DNA of 64,000 nucleotides. Origin: Pseudarthrobacter enclensis (GTDB lineage: Bacteria; Actinomycetota; Actinomycetes; Actinomycetales; Micrococcaceae). The DNA lies in NCBI RefSeq assembly GCF_030811655.1, contig NZ_JAUSRE010000001.1, positions 62,001 through 126,000 on the forward strand. Direction: 5' to 3'. Position numbers and translations under genes: made by a program. Within the stretch, counting starts at the first letter, position 1. Each line of letters begins with the position of its first letter. This document shows positions 9,901-18,211 of this stretch, in pieces. The notes beneath the pieces were generated by a model. That model was given only the letters and a program-made list of their open reading frames with translations. It was not told the origin of the DNA and did no database searches.

Positions 9901-10313
9901 CGGTCCTTCAGGCGGCTGACGTCGCCCACCGGGTCCGGATTGTCGATTCCCGTGGGACTGCCACCGCCCTGGTCGACTCCGGCACTGATGATGTGGACGC
10001 TGCCGTCCCGGCAGGACCGGAAGGCCGGCTGGTTGTCCTTGCCGAGCGGGCGGATCCCGGCTGGAGCGCGTGGCTGGACGGCCGGAAGCTTACCTCCACT
10101 ACCGCCGGTTGGTCCCAGGCCTTTACGCTTCCTGCATCGGCCGGCCAGCTGACCGTCCGCTACGAGAACCCATGGTCATTCTGGGCTGCCGCTTCCCAGA
10201 TCGCGATCATTGGGTTGACCATCATCCTGGCAATCCCCATGCCGGCACGACGGCCGCGGACCGGCCTCTCCCGTGACGAGGGCTCCCTGCGTAAGGAACA
10301 CCAACATGCATGA
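6921..10313 (+). CDS. Membrane glycosyltransferase: GT2 domain fused to multi-TM and extracytoplasmic regions
   Basis: The 1130-residue product begins with a GT-A fold family 2 domain (about residues 1-250): VVVAHNGSAYLPRTLSAL, DTGSGDDS, LLHDDAAP as the metal/sugar-nucleotide site, and the acceptor-side GFDPALPGSGDDVDFCWR. A hydrophobic stretch near 255-277 and roughly ten more membrane segments between about 375 and 790 follow. A hydrophilic, probably extracytoplasmic domain spans about 800-1090, with a final membrane segment near 1100-1115. The architecture suggests transfer of a sugar to a lipid carrier or wall polymer combined with transport or polymerisation; donor and acceptor are unknown. 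The start is a GTG 11 nt after the whiB stop without a clear ribosome site. It overlaps the DUF5719 gene by 8 nt, so the two are probably coupled. Confidence 0.88.
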   Translation: MHVTAVVVAHNGSAYLPRTLSALAAQSRPVDRAIGVDTGSGDDSVRLLSEALGEASVVRHARAKGGMGAAVSAALAELAPFTESAEGATAEWIWLLHDDAAPAPEALAELLGAVERAPSVTVAGCKQLDWHSPRRLIDVGLSTSRWAERLTLIDADEMDQGQYDGRSDTFAVNSAGMLVRRDVWEQLGGFDPALPGSGDDVDFCWRNRLAGHRVVVVPAARMFHVAHRPHALGNPAAARKAQVHLRLKHSPLWMVPVHGIGALLGSLFKLVLSIVVKDPGHGISQLLATCAALARPRALAKGRRTAKRTRRIRRSVIRKLQTPRREVWSHRRSLMEALGSDGSGTDDLVQDPLAHQPTGDAADDFAALATTRRGWVGNGALAAVIIASVASLLALAGLFRAGAVAGGALIPVSPRLGDVWHNASTWWISLGAGLPGHGDPFDYVLWLIGVLGGGDANPAMAWLLLLGSPLSGLTAWFAAGGLTVRRRLRLVAALFWAASPALQVALNQGRAGALVAHITLPLVVLGLLRATGSAVGHGRFNADAPSVDTAGEQTPAKPGVNGTPSWTASAAAGLALAVTTASAPSLVIPATVVILLCGLLLRRRGRTVWWALLPTAALFIPFALSTLDRPRALLADPGLPLGFDAAPLWQQVLGQPLSFDPGAGLQGLAAFTSGTVPWALLLALLIAAPVLLLAILGVFSKGQRAGTARWFWIAAVIALASGWFCSHVVTGLNAGLLVAPFSGPAVSAASFALLAAAILGAEQLLSAADKAAGNGAKTKTAARAALALGLVVLLAGPLAGMADWSAQNLLRPAAAAGNQPAATQGTALSSAPNTSGTGGALGAARLVEAAPGRSLPATAIDRGTGPEQTRTLLLSTGDDGTFSASLMRGSGTTLDGLSAIASARSVIGAPGAEEVRGDDDVTAALRRVVATLVAGQGVDPRPDLEQLGVGFVVLRSADTAAQLTASRMDAVPGLVAVGQTDVGWLWRVSPLNQPVLQAADVAHRVRIVDSRGTATALVDSGTDDVDAAVPAGPEGRLVVLAERADPGWSAWLDGRKLTSTTAGWSQAFTLPASAGQLTVRYENPWSFWAAASQIAIIGLTIILAIPMPARRPRTGLSRDEGSLRKEHQHA

Positions 10314-12012
10314 GCACACCACGCCGGACGCCGGCGTTCCGGCCGGGGCCGACCAGCAAGACGTGCCCGGAACCTTGGCATCGGCCGGGAAGAACCACGG
10401 CAGGAAGGCGTCCCCGCGTGGCGCCAGCCGGGTGCCGGGCGGCAAAGGGCGGGTGGCATCCGTAGCCGGAGTTGCCGCGGGCGTCCTCATCATTGCCGGC
10501 GCCGGAGCAGTGGTGGCGGCAGGATCACTGGTGCCGGCTCCTTCCTCCAGCCGGACGGTGCCGGCGGCCGAAGCCGCTGTTCCGGCGGGAGCCAGCGTAG
10601 GTGTCTGCCCCGGACCCGCACGGCTGCTGGAGGGTACAGAGGCCGGAACCGACGCGCAGTTCCGGCCTGAATCGGCGTCCGCCGCAACCAAAGTCACTGC
10701 CGCCGTCCTCAGCGCGGGAGGCGTACTCCCGGGAAGCCGGCTGGCTCACCTGGACGGTACGGCCGCCGTCGATATTTCCAAGGACCCTGGACCCGCCCCG
10801 ACCCCCGGAGCCCCACAGCAGCTCCTCGCCGGCGTCCTCGCCGACCGGACCGTGGACCAGGTGAGCGTCCTCAGCGCCAACCCCGTGGCAAACCAGAATG
10901 CCTCAGCGGCCGGGGCCATGAAATACACAGCCAGCGACGGCGACCTCCGAGGCAGCGCCGCGGCCACGTGCGGGCAGCCCTCGAACGACCAATGGCTGGT
11001 GGGGGCGGCAACCACTGTCGGCCGCACCTCCGTGCTGGCGCTGACGAATGCCTCCAGTACCCCGGCCACCGTGAGCCTGGAACTGTTTGGAGCAGGCGGC
11101 CAGATCCAGGCCCCGGGGAGCCGGGGACTGCTGGTCGCGCCCGGCACGACGCGCAGTGTTGTCCTTGCCGGCCTGGCCCCCAATGAGTCCCGGCTCGGCG
11201 TGCACGTGCGCAGCGCCGGTGGCCCGGTGGCTGCTTCCATCCAGCAGAGTGTCCTGCGCGGCCTCACTCCGGGCGGCGTGGATTTCATCACCCCCGGGAC
11301 TGCCCCTGCCATACGCCAAGTGATGACCGGAGTGGACATCCAGGACCCCGCAGGAGTTGCCGCACTGACGGCCCAGACCGCTTACAAGGATGCCGGACCG
11401 GCGCTTGAGCTGACCGTTCCCGGTGCATCGGACGCGGTGGTGGAGGTCAAGCTGTACGGGCGGGACGGCCAGCATGCGCTTCCCTCCGGTGGCGTCATCA
11501 CCGCCAAAGCAGGTTCGACCACGGAGGTATCCCTGTCCGGAGTACCTGCCGGGCAGTACACCGTCTCGGCCTCATCCGATGTCTCCTTTGTTGCCGCCGC
11601 CCGCATCAGCCGCGGACTACAAGCGGGACAGCCGTCGGACGTGGCCTGGGCTTCCTCCGCCGTGCGGCTTGGCAGCCAGCACATTGTTCCCGTCCCCAAA
11701 GGCGGTCTCCGGCAACTGGTATTCGGGGCCCTGGACGCCAGGGCCACCATCACCTACGCGCCCATCACCGCCGACGGGAAAGTTCGTGCACCCGCCACGG
11801 CCGATATTGCCGGAGGCACAACCGCCTCCATCAGCATCCCGGATCAGGCCGAAGGATCGGATGTCGTAGGTTGCGCAGTATCCGCGTCGGGTGACGCCGC
11901 CGCCTATGGAGCCGTGCTGGTGGGCCAGGACGGGCGAAACGACGTTTCATCCCTGGCTTTCCTCGCGGCCGCAGCCGGCCAGGAGACCGTCCCGGTAAAA
12001 CTCGGCTACTAG
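10306..12012 (+). CDS. DUF5719 family protein, membrane-anchored
   Basis: A 568-residue protein with a basic, disordered N-terminus of about 50 residues, one membrane segment (VASVAGVAAGVLIIAGAGAVVAAG, about residues 50-75) and a large exported domain rich in Ala, Gly, Ser and Thr. The exported part has repeated beta-sandwich-like strands (TSVLALTNASSTPATVSLEL, ALELTVPGASDAVVEVKLYG) and three cysteines. It matches the actinobacterial DUF5719 family, for which no biochemical role is established. The ATG at 10306 has AAGGAA 7 nt upstream and overlaps the glycosyltransferase stop. Fixed linkage to the giant glycosyltransferase suggests an accessory role in the same surface glycan pathway, which is inference. 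Confidence 0.85.
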   Translation: MHEHTTPDAGVPAGADQQDVPGTLASAGKNHGRKASPRGASRVPGGKGRVASVAGVAAGVLIIAGAGAVVAAGSLVPAPSSSRTVPAAEAAVPAGASVGVCPGPARLLEGTEAGTDAQFRPESASAATKVTAAVLSAGGVLPGSRLAHLDGTAAVDISKDPGPAPTPGAPQQLLAGVLADRTVDQVSVLSANPVANQNASAAGAMKYTASDGDLRGSAAATCGQPSNDQWLVGAATTVGRTSVLALTNASSTPATVSLELFGAGGQIQAPGSRGLLVAPGTTRSVVLAGLAPNESRLGVHVRSAGGPVAASIQQSVLRGLTPGGVDFITPGTAPAIRQVMTGVDIQDPAGVAALTAQTAYKDAGPALELTVPGASDAVVEVKLYGRDGQHALPSGGVITAKAGSTTEVSLSGVPAGQYTVSASSDVSFVAAARISRGLQAGQPSDVAWASSAVRLGSQHIVPVPKGGLRQLVFGALDARATITYAPITADGKVRAPATADIAGGTTASISIPDQAEGSDVVGCAVSASGDAAAYGAVLVGQDGRNDVSSLAFLAAAAGQETVPVKLGY

Positions 12013-12039
12013 GAGCCGCTGGTTCCCGGCACTACTGGC

Positions 12040-12552
12040 TCAGTAGCGCCGCCGGTATACCGGGTCCAGGGTCTCCGGCGCCACGCCCAGCATCTCTGCC
12101 GTGTGCTCAACCACTACGTCGTGGACCAGGTCCTGCAGTTCCTCCGCGCTGGAGCATGCCTGCTCAACAACCCGCCGGTACACGGTAATGGTGGGCCCGT
12201 CATCACCGGCAGCGGGAATGTAGGCGCCCATGGGTGCCGGGGACCCGTTCGCTGCCAGCTGTTCAAGGTCGGGCGGGATCTCGTCCACCCCGAACCTGAC
12301 GCCATCCAGCGTTTTTCCCCAGATGTCGTGCAGCCGCTGCGCGGAGTCCAGCACCATGTCATCGAACCGGTCGCCGCGGGTCCGGTATCCAGGGTGGGTG
12401 GGCAACATTACCTCGCCGCGAAGGCCGCGGCCATGGCGGTTCCGGCGCCGCCTGAAAAAGCTCCTGCCGTTGGTATCCCCACCCTGAGCCACGTGAGCAT
12501 CAGGGTCAGCCAACCGGACCGAAAAACCTGATTCATGGTTCGATGACTGCAT
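12040..12552 (-). CDS. Metallopeptidase-family protein (PF06262-like, Rv3259-type) with degenerate zinc motif
   Basis: 170 residues. The central part (DDMVLDSAQRLHDIWGKTLDG, FGVDEIPPD, TITVYRRVVEQACSSAEELQDLVHDVVVEH) matches the small zincin-like family found next to whiB2/DUF3499 in actinobacteria. Functional members of the superfamily have HExxH; here the equivalent stretch reads HDVVVEH, so peptidase activity is doubtful. The N-terminal 50 residues are basic (RRRRNRHGR). The ATG at 12552 lies 6 nt after TAGAGT on the minus strand, consistent with a leaderless mRNA and with this start. The gene is convergent with DUF5719 and divergent from DUF3499. Confidence 0.85.
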   Translation of the reverse strand: MQSSNHESGFSVRLADPDAHVAQGGDTNGRSFFRRRRNRHGRGLRGEVMLPTHPGYRTRGDRFDDMVLDSAQRLHDIWGKTLDGVRFGVDEIPPDLEQLAANGSPAPMGAYIPAAGDDGPTITVYRRVVEQACSSAEELQDLVHDVVVEHTAEMLGVAPETLDPVYRRRY

Positions 12553-12670
12553 ATATCGACTCTAAACCCGGGGGAGCATTTACGCGATACATCACCGCAG
12601 CTTCGCGCCCGCGCCGGACAGCGGCCGCAATGCGCGGCTTTTGGTCCCTGAAGGGGTAGTCTGTGATGTC

Positions 12671-13057
12671 GTGGGAGCTATACGTCAATGTTCAAGGTCT
12701 GCCTGCCGCCAGTCGGCGGTAGCCACCCTGACGTACGTTTACGCAGACTCCACTGCTGTCCTGGGCCCGCTCGCCACCTACGCGGAGCCCCACTGCTACG
12801 ACCTCTGCGAGCAGCACGCCGATTCGCTGACGGTTCCCCGCGGCTGGGAAGTGTTGCGGCTGGCAATGCCTTCCACCCCCCAGCAGCCCGGACCCGATGA
12901 CCTGTTGGCGCTGGCCAACGCCGTGCGGGATGCGGCGGCGCTTCCCCCGGAAGCCCAGGCTCCCGCTCAGCGGGCCCACCATTCCGCTTTGGAAGCACCC
13001 GGCGCTACTGAAGGGGCACGCCGGGGACACCTGCGTGTCCTCCGGGAACCTTCCTGA
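12671..13057 (+). CDS. DUF3499 family protein
   Basis: 128 residues beginning GAIRQCSRSACRQSAVATL, with a cysteine pair (CxxxxC) and later CYDLCEQH (CxxxC), a likely zinc ribbon. The sequence TYVYADSTAVLGPLA and the helical C-terminal tail match the actinobacterial DUF3499 family (Rv3258c-like); function unknown. I chose the GTG at 12671, where the conserved family N-terminus begins; a TAGTCT -10 box ends 8 nt upstream, so the transcript may be leaderless or nearly so. In M. tuberculosis this gene precedes manB, which is absent at this position here. Confidence 0.88.
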   Translation: MGAIRQCSRSACRQSAVATLTYVYADSTAVLGPLATYAEPHCYDLCEQHADSLTVPRGWEVLRLAMPSTPQQPGPDDLLALANAVRDAAALPPEAQAPAQRAHHSALEAPGATEGARRGHLRVLREPS

Positions 13058-13135
13058 CCCCCATCTGGCGGTACGCTGGAGCTGCACATCTTTTCCGCTA
13101 CCGGCGCGAGCGCGCCCGCCAGGGAGCATGACCAA

Positions 13136-13363
13136 ATGCCAAAGATCAGCCCCGAGCTGTTGTCCGTCCTGCGTTGCCCCGTCACCGGCTCTGCCCTGGT
13201 TCAGGAGGGGGAGGAGCTGGTCGCCACCGCCGCAGGGGAGACCGGGGTGAGGACCCGGTACACCATCGAGGACGGGATCCCTTTGCTGCTGCCTCCGGAA
13301 CTGCTTGCCGCAGCAGCGTCGGCGGGTTCAGACCAGCACGATCCCGCCACGGCCGGCCACTAG
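13136..13363 (+). CDS. Trm112 family protein
   Basis: 75 residues with the Trm112/UPF0434 zinc-ribbon-like core: PELLSVLRCPVTGSAL and TRYTIEDGIPLLLPPE. In other organisms Trm112 is a small partner that activates methyltransferases; the bacterial target is not established. Only one cysteine remains, so zinc binding is doubtful, which is common in bacterial members. ATG 13136 has AGGGAG 9 nt upstream. It lies 72 nt before ahcY, which clears the methyltransferase by-product SAH; the association is suggestive only. Confidence 0.9.
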   Translation: MPKISPELLSVLRCPVTGSALVQEGEELVATAAGETGVRTRYTIEDGIPLLLPPELLAAAASAGSDQHDPATAGH

Positions 13364-13435
13364 TACGCCCTATCGCCAGCACAGACACAGCAGAACGGGA
13401 CTGGACCAGTTCCCGGACCAAGCAAAGGACCACCC

Positions 13436-14902
13436 ATGACTTTTGAGTACAAAGTTGCCGACATCTCCCTGGCGGAGGCCGGCCGCCACCAGATCCGCCT
13501 TGCGGAGCACGAGATGCCCGGCCTCATGTCGCTCCGCAAGGAGTTCGGCCCCGAGCAGCCCCTTAAGGGCGCACGGATCGCCGGTTCGCTGCACATGACG
13601 GTGCAGACGGCCGTGCTGATTGAGACCCTCACCGCGCTGGGCGCCGAGGTCCGCTGGGCCTCCTGCAACATCTTCTCCACGCAGGACGAGGCCGCTGCGG
13701 CCGTGGTGGTTGGCAAGGGCACCGTCGAAGACCCGCAGGGCGTGCCTGTGTTCGCCTGGAAGGGCGAGACGCTTGAAGAGTACTGGTGGACCGCCGAGCA
13801 GATCCTCACCTGGCCCGGTGCCGACACGAACCCCGAGCTGGGCCCCAACATGATCCTCGACGACGGCGGCGACGCCACTATGCTGGTCCATAAGGGCGTT
13901 GAGTTCGAAGCCGTGGGCACCGTCCCCTCCGCCGCGCCGGAGGATTCCGAGGAATACGGCATTTTCCTCGAGGTGCTGCGCCGCTCCCTTGCCACAGACC
14001 CCCACAAGTGGACCCGGACGGCCGCCACGATCAAGGGCGTCAGCGAGGAAACCACCACCGGGGTCCACCGCCTCTACCAGCTCGCGGACCAGGGCAAGCT
14101 GCTCTTCCCTGCCATCAACGTCAACGACTCCGTGACCAAGAGCAAGTTCGACAACAAGTACGGCATCCGCCACTCCCTCCCCGACGGTATCAACCGCGCT
14201 ACGGACGTGCTGATGGGCGGCAAGGTTGCCGTGGTCTGCGGTTACGGCGACGTCGGAAAAGGCGCGGCCGAGGCCTTGCGCGGCCAGGGCTCGCGTGTCA
14301 TCGTCACGGAGATCGATCCCATCTGTGCCCTGCAGGCTGCCATGGACGGCTACCAGGTAGCCAAGCTGGAGTCGGTCCTGCCGCAGGGCGACATCTTCAT
14401 CACCACCACGGGCAACAAAGACGTCATCATGGCCGAGCACATGGCCGGGATGAAGAACAAGGCCATCGTGGGCAACATCGGCCACTTTGACAACGAGATC
14501 GACATTGCCGGCCTGGCCCGGGTCCCCGGTGTGAAGAAGGTTGAAATCAAGCCCCAGGTCCACGAGTGGGTCTTCGATGAGGGCACTGATGGGGAACGCT
14601 CCATCATCGTCCTGTCCGAGGGCCGGCTGCTCAACCTTGGCAACGCGACCGGCCACCCGTCCTTCGTCATGAGCAACTCGTTCGCCAACCAGACCATTGC
14701 GCAGATTGAGCTGTGGACCAAGCGGGACCAGGACGAATACGAAAACAAGGTCTACGTCCTGCCCAAGGTCCTGGACGAGAAGGTGGCCCGGCTGCACCTG
14801 GACGCCCTGGGTGTCGAGCTCACCGAACTGTCCAAGGACCAGGCGGAATACCTGGACATTGATGCAGCCGGCCCCTACAAGCCGGAGCACTATCGTTACT
14901 GA
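13436..14902 (+). CDS. ahcY: Adenosylhomocysteinase (SAH hydrolase)
   Basis: Splits S-adenosylhomocysteine into adenosine and homocysteine, relieving product inhibition of methyltransferases. The 488-residue protein shows the family signatures [47 protein letters not shown] (catalytic lysine and aspartate region) and the NAD-binding [21 protein letters not shown], ending in the conserved KPEHYRY. It includes the roughly 40-residue insertion typical of the longer bacterial form. ATG 13436 follows AAAGGA. No SAH-riboswitch sequence is evident in the 72-nt upstream gap. Confidence 0.98.
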   Translation: MTFEYKVADISLAEAGRHQIRLAEHEMPGLMSLRKEFGPEQPLKGARIAGSLHMTVQTAVLIETLTALGAEVRWASCNIFSTQDEAAAAVVVGKGTVEDPQGVPVFAWKGETLEEYWWTAEQILTWPGADTNPELGPNMILDDGGDATMLVHKGVEFEAVGTVPSAAPEDSEEYGIFLEVLRRSLATDPHKWTRTAATIKGVSEETTTGVHRLYQLADQGKLLFPAINVNDSVTKSKFDNKYGIRHSLPDGINRATDVLMGGKVAVVCGYGDVGKGAAEALRGQGSRVIVTEIDPICALQAAMDGYQVAKLESVLPQGDIFITTTGNKDVIMAEHMAGMKNKAIVGNIGHFDNEIDIAGLARVPGVKKVEIKPQVHEWVFDEGTDGERSIIVLSEGRLLNLGNATGHPSFVMSNSFANQTIAQIELWTKRDQDEYENKVYVLPKVLDEKVARLHLDALGVELTELSKDQAEYLDIDAAGPYKPEHYRY

Positions 14903-14910
14903 GACCTAGG

Positions 14911-14938
14911 GGCCCGGGTGCCGTCAAGCGCCCGGGCC
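14911..14938. terminator. Terminator-like hairpin after ahcY
   Basis: GGCCCGGG / CCCGGGCC arms (extendable by a G-T pair) around a 12-nt loop, 9 nt after the ahcY stop. The following U-tract is weak (GTTATG). Confidence 0.6.
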
Positions 14939-14966
14939 GTTATGTCCTGCACCTAGGATCAAAAAC

Positions 14967-16205
14967 ATGGAGCCTGATGTAAAGCCCCGTCGCAGGGGGA
15001 CCGCCAAGAAAGTCCTTGCCGTGGCCGCGGTCTGTATCCTGGCCGCCGTGGGCGGGGTTTTCGCCGCCGTCGCTCCAGGCCTTGCGGGCGGACCCCTCGA
15101 ATCGGAAGCAGGCTCCGCGCTGCGGACGTCGCCGGGCATTGCATCGCCCGTTGTGCCGCCGGTCCAGCTTGACGCGGCGCCCGCCAACGGTGCCAAGCAG
15201 GTGAATCCAGCGGCCCCGGTGTCCCTGAAAGTGGGCAACGGGACCATCCAGCGTGTCACCCTGGCCAGCACTGCCGGGAAGACCATTGACGGCAGCATCG
15301 ACCCGAGTGGGACGTCGTGGTCCGCCACGGCGCCCCTCGAGTTCAACACCGAGTACAGCTACACCTACGTGGTCAAGGACTCAGCTGGACGCGAGACCAG
15401 CACCACGCAGTCCTTTAATACCGTGTCCAGTTCGCACGAGGCCGACGCCGCCGTCTATCCGCTGAACGGTATGAAGGTTGGCGTAGGCCAGCCACTGCAG
15501 GTCATCTTCAGCGAGCCCGTGACCAACCGTGCGGCGGTGGAAAAGGCCATCAAGATCAGCACCTCCGCAGGGCAGACGGGGGCGTTCCACTGGTACAGCG
15601 ACACCATGGTGCGCTACCGCCCGGAGAACTTTTGGGCAGCCAACTCGACCGTCACCATGGACATGCAGCTCTTCGGCGTTGACCTGGGCAACGGCCAGAT
15701 CGCTAACTTCAACAAGAAGGTCAACGTCTCGATCGGAGACAAGAAGGTGGCCGTTGCAGATGCCACGGCACACACGTTTACTTTGAGCGTCAACGACCAG
15801 CCCGTGAAGACCCTGCCCGTCAGCATGGGGGACAAGCGCTTCCCCTCCGCGAAGGGGTACGCGGTGCTGATGGAGAAAAACCGTTTTGACCACTTCAGGG
15901 CGGCAAGCATCGGACTGAAACCCGGTGACCCCGCCTATTACGGTGAAGCGGACGTGGAATACACCATCCGCCTTACGCTCAGCGGGGCCTACATCCACCA
16001 GGCACTCGATTCCGCATTCCCCTATATCGGGAACACCAACGTGTCCCATGGCTGCATCGGTTTCCTGCCGGACGGTGCAGCCTGGGTATTCGACAACATG
16101 GGCACCGGTGACGTGGTCCAGATCATCAACACCGAGGGCGACTACGCTGCGAACACCGACGGGTTCGGGGACTGGAACATCCCCTGGAGCGAGTACGCCA
16201 ACTGA
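14967..16205 (+). CDS. L,D-transpeptidase with Ig-like domains
   Basis: Exported wall enzyme forming 3-3 peptidoglycan cross-links. The 412-residue product has a basic N-terminus, a hydrophobic signal/anchor (about residues 15-38), two Ig-like domains (about 60-280) and a C-terminal YkuD domain. The active site reads YIHQALDSAFPYIG and NVSHGCIGF, containing the catalytic His and Cys of the SHGC motif; the residue after Ile is Gly as in several actinobacterial enzymes. The layout resembles mycobacterial LdtMt2. ATG 14967 is 7 nt from a TAGGAT box (14954-14959), so a leaderless mRNA is likely. Confidence 0.93.
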   Translation: MEPDVKPRRRGTAKKVLAVAAVCILAAVGGVFAAVAPGLAGGPLESEAGSALRTSPGIASPVVPPVQLDAAPANGAKQVNPAAPVSLKVGNGTIQRVTLASTAGKTIDGSIDPSGTSWSATAPLEFNTEYSYTYVVKDSAGRETSTTQSFNTVSSSHEADAAVYPLNGMKVGVGQPLQVIFSEPVTNRAAVEKAIKISTSAGQTGAFHWYSDTMVRYRPENFWAANSTVTMDMQLFGVDLGNGQIANFNKKVNVSIGDKKVAVADATAHTFTLSVNDQPVKTLPVSMGDKRFPSAKGYAVLMEKNRFDHFRAASIGLKPGDPAYYGEADVEYTIRLTLSGAYIHQALDSAFPYIGNTNVSHGCIGFLPDGAAWVFDNMGTGDVVQIINTEGDYAANTDGFGDWNIPWSEYAN

Positions 16206-16206
16206 G

Positions 16207-17007
16207 TCAGTCGCCAAACGGCAGGCGCTGCAGCCGTTGCCTTGTCTGCATGTACCGGCGGCGTGACTGCGACAGCCTGCCGAACTCCCTGTTGCGCCGT
16301 TCAGCGACCACGGCGGCCAGATAGTCAGCAGGAACGGTCCCCGGCGGCGGGGCCGGTGCCACATGGGCCGACAGCTCTGCGGCGATCGTTGCCGCCATGC
16401 CTGCCCGGGAAGGCGGCGCCATCCGGCCCGCCTGGCGGATGAACTGGGCCGCCCGGCGTGCCGTGGCATCCGGGATGCGCCCAATGTCCGCCGCTGCAGC
16501 CCACGAGTGCAGGTGCGGCGGAACGAAAACCCTGATGGCCTGCTCGGCCGGTATCCGGCTTCGTACCGCGTAGGTGCCGGCCAGCAGGTCGCCCAGCCGC
16601 CGGGATTTGTCGTTGAAGAGCGCGACGGCGAGGGCAAGGCCGCCAAACGTCAGGTAAATCTCGAGGAATCCGGTCAGCCCCCGGGTCACGGCGTGCCGGA
16701 ACCGGATGGCGCCGCCGTCCTCGCGGACCACCCGCAGGCCCGTGGCGAGTTTTCCCAGCGACTTGCCGCGGCTCAAGGTCTCCACGGCCACCGGCACCAC
16801 CACAAGGCAAAAGACGACGGCGGCCAGTGCAAGGGCCCGGGCGGCGGCGCCATCCAGGTCCGAGCCGGCGGCGGCCAAGCCAATCATGATCAGCACAAGC
16901 AGGACCAAGTGGACGACGATGTCGATGGCCAGGCCCAGGGCCCGGGCGGCAAAGCTGGCGGGCCGAAGCTCCAGGACCACTGCCTCGCCGGTGATGATCG
17001 GACTCAC
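16207..17007 (-). CDS. RDD family membrane protein
   Basis: 266 residues from GTG 17007 (an ATG at 17043 would add 12). After a short N-terminus the sequence has the RDD signature: SFAARALGLAIDIVVHLVLLVLIMI, then a second hydrophobic segment (ALALAAVVFCLVVVPVAVETL), GKSLGKLATGLRVVREDGG and RRLGDLLAGT. The C-terminal 110 residues are cytoplasmic and rich in Ala and Arg. The function of RDD proteins is generally unknown; some are associated with Na+/H+ antiport. It is divergent from the SpoIIM gene, a common actinobacterial pairing, and abuts the L,D-transpeptidase stop convergently. Confidence 0.88.
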   Translation of the reverse strand: MSPIITGEAVVLELRPASFAARALGLAIDIVVHLVLLVLIMIGLAAAGSDLDGAAARALALAAVVFCLVVVPVAVETLSRGKSLGKLATGLRVVREDGGAIRFRHAVTRGLTGFLEIYLTFGGLALAVALFNDKSRRLGDLLAGTYAVRSRIPAEQAIRVFVPPHLHSWAAAADIGRIPDATARRAAQFIRQAGRMAPPSRAGMAATIAAELSAHVAPAPPPGTVPADYLAAVVAERRNREFGRLSQSRRRYMQTRQRLQRLPFGD

Positions 17008-17066
17008 ACTGCGTCCCTGCCCTTCGCAGCTGATGTTGCGCATGATCGGTTGGTGCGGACGCTCAA

Positions 17067-17089
17067 AGTCTAATGCCGGGCGCTAGGCT
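17067..17089. promoter_or_regulatory. Divergent -10 boxes of the RDD and SpoIIM genes
   Basis: TAGACT on the minus strand (17072-17067) points to the RDD gene and TAGGCT on the plus strand (17084-17089) points to the SpoIIM gene, whose GTG begins 6 nt later. The boxes are 11 nt apart, so polymerase binding at the two promoters should interfere. Confidence 0.45.
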
Positions 17090-17095
17090 GTTGCC

Positions 17096-18088
17096 GTGGA
17101 CATGGATGCCTTCGCCGCCGTTAATGCAGATACATGGGCGCGGCTGCAGGAGCTGGCCGGCAAAGGCCGGCTGAGCGGCGCCGAGGCTGACGAACTGCTC
17201 ACGCTCTACCAGTCCACATCCGGGCACCTGTCACTCGTGCGTTCCGTGGCACCGGAAAGCGCGCTGTCGTCCTCCCTCTCCGCGACGCTGGCACTGGCGA
17301 GGACGCGCTTCACCGGCGCCAGGTCCAACGCCATGGCCGACCTCGCAAGGTTTTTCGTGGTGGCCTTGCCCGCGGCGCTGTACCGGCTGACCAGGCTCAC
17401 CCTCGCGTGCGGCACGGCATTTGTCCTCATTGCTGCTGCCTATGCGGTATGGATCGGGACGTCCCCTGAAGCGCTCAAGGCCGTGGCGTCCGAGACCGCG
17501 GCAGCCCAGTACGTGAACGAGGATTTCGTCAATTACTACTCGGAGAATCCGGCCGCATCCTTTGCCGGCGCTGTCTGGACCAACAACGCCTGGATCAGTG
17601 CACAGGCCGTGGCCTTGGGTATTACCGGCGTATGGGTACCGATGATCCTGTTCGGCAACGCCCAGGGGGTGGGCATCGCCGCGGGGATCTTCGCGGCTGC
17701 CGGTAAGTCCGACGTCTTTTACAGCTACATCCTGCCGCACGGACTGATGGAACTCACGGCGGTCTTTGTTGCCTCGGCCGCCGGCCTGCGTATCTTTTGG
17801 GCCATGGTCTCACCCGGGCCACGCACCCGTGCCCGGGCCGTGGCCGGGGAGGGCCGGTCACTGATAACGGTGGCGCTTGGACTCGTCCTCGTCCTGTTCG
17901 TCTCGGGCCTGGTGGAAGGCTTCGTGACGCCGAGTCCGCTGCCCGCCTGGGCCAGGATCGGTATCGGAGCCGCTGTCCTCGCAGCGTACTGGACGTACGT
18001 CCTGGTGCTGGGCAGGCGGGCATACCTGGCCGGCGAACGCGGCGACCTCCGCGGCGAAGATGCAGGCTACACGGAAATCGCTGCCTGA
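17096..18088 (+). CDS. Stage II sporulation protein M-like membrane protein
   Basis: 330 residues, with a soluble helical N-terminus (about 1-85) and about five membrane segments (FFVVALPAALYRL, LACGTAFVLIAAAYAVW, AVALGITGVWVPMILFGNAQ, GLMELTAVFVASAAGLRIFW, SLITVALGLVLVLFVSGLVEGF). The HGLMELTAVFVASAAGLRI motif and VEGFVTPSPLPAW are typical of the SpoIIM family, which in non-sporulating actinobacteria has no defined function. The GTG at 17096 lies 6 nt from TAGGCT, implying a leaderless mRNA. Paired divergently with the RDD gene. Confidence 0.9.
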   Translation: MDMDAFAAVNADTWARLQELAGKGRLSGAEADELLTLYQSTSGHLSLVRSVAPESALSSSLSATLALARTRFTGARSNAMADLARFFVVALPAALYRLTRLTLACGTAFVLIAAAYAVWIGTSPEALKAVASETAAAQYVNEDFVNYYSENPAASFAGAVWTNNAWISAQAVALGITGVWVPMILFGNAQGVGIAAGIFAAAGKSDVFYSYILPHGLMELTAVFVASAAGLRIFWAMVSPGPRTRARAVAGEGRSLITVALGLVLVLFVSGLVEGFVTPSPLPAWARIGIGAAVLAAYWTYVLVLGRRAYLAGERGDLRGEDAGYTEIAA

Positions 18089-18211
18089 ATCGTTGTAATC
18101 CTGCCGGGGTGGTTCCTCGCCCAGTGGAAGTTCCGGACGGTAGGCTCGTCAGCAGAATAATCGCGCCGGCTGACTGGGCCCGGCACGGAACCCAACGGAA
18201 GTGACGCTGCT

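Noticed and set aside
13364..13435. SAH riboswitch upstream of ahcY
   Set aside because: Only 72 nt are available and the conserved SAH-aptamer core is not seen.
13370..14890. 506-codon minus-strand frame opposite ahcY
   Set aside because: Antisense shadow of an unmistakable SAH hydrolase; no ribosome site or recognisable family.
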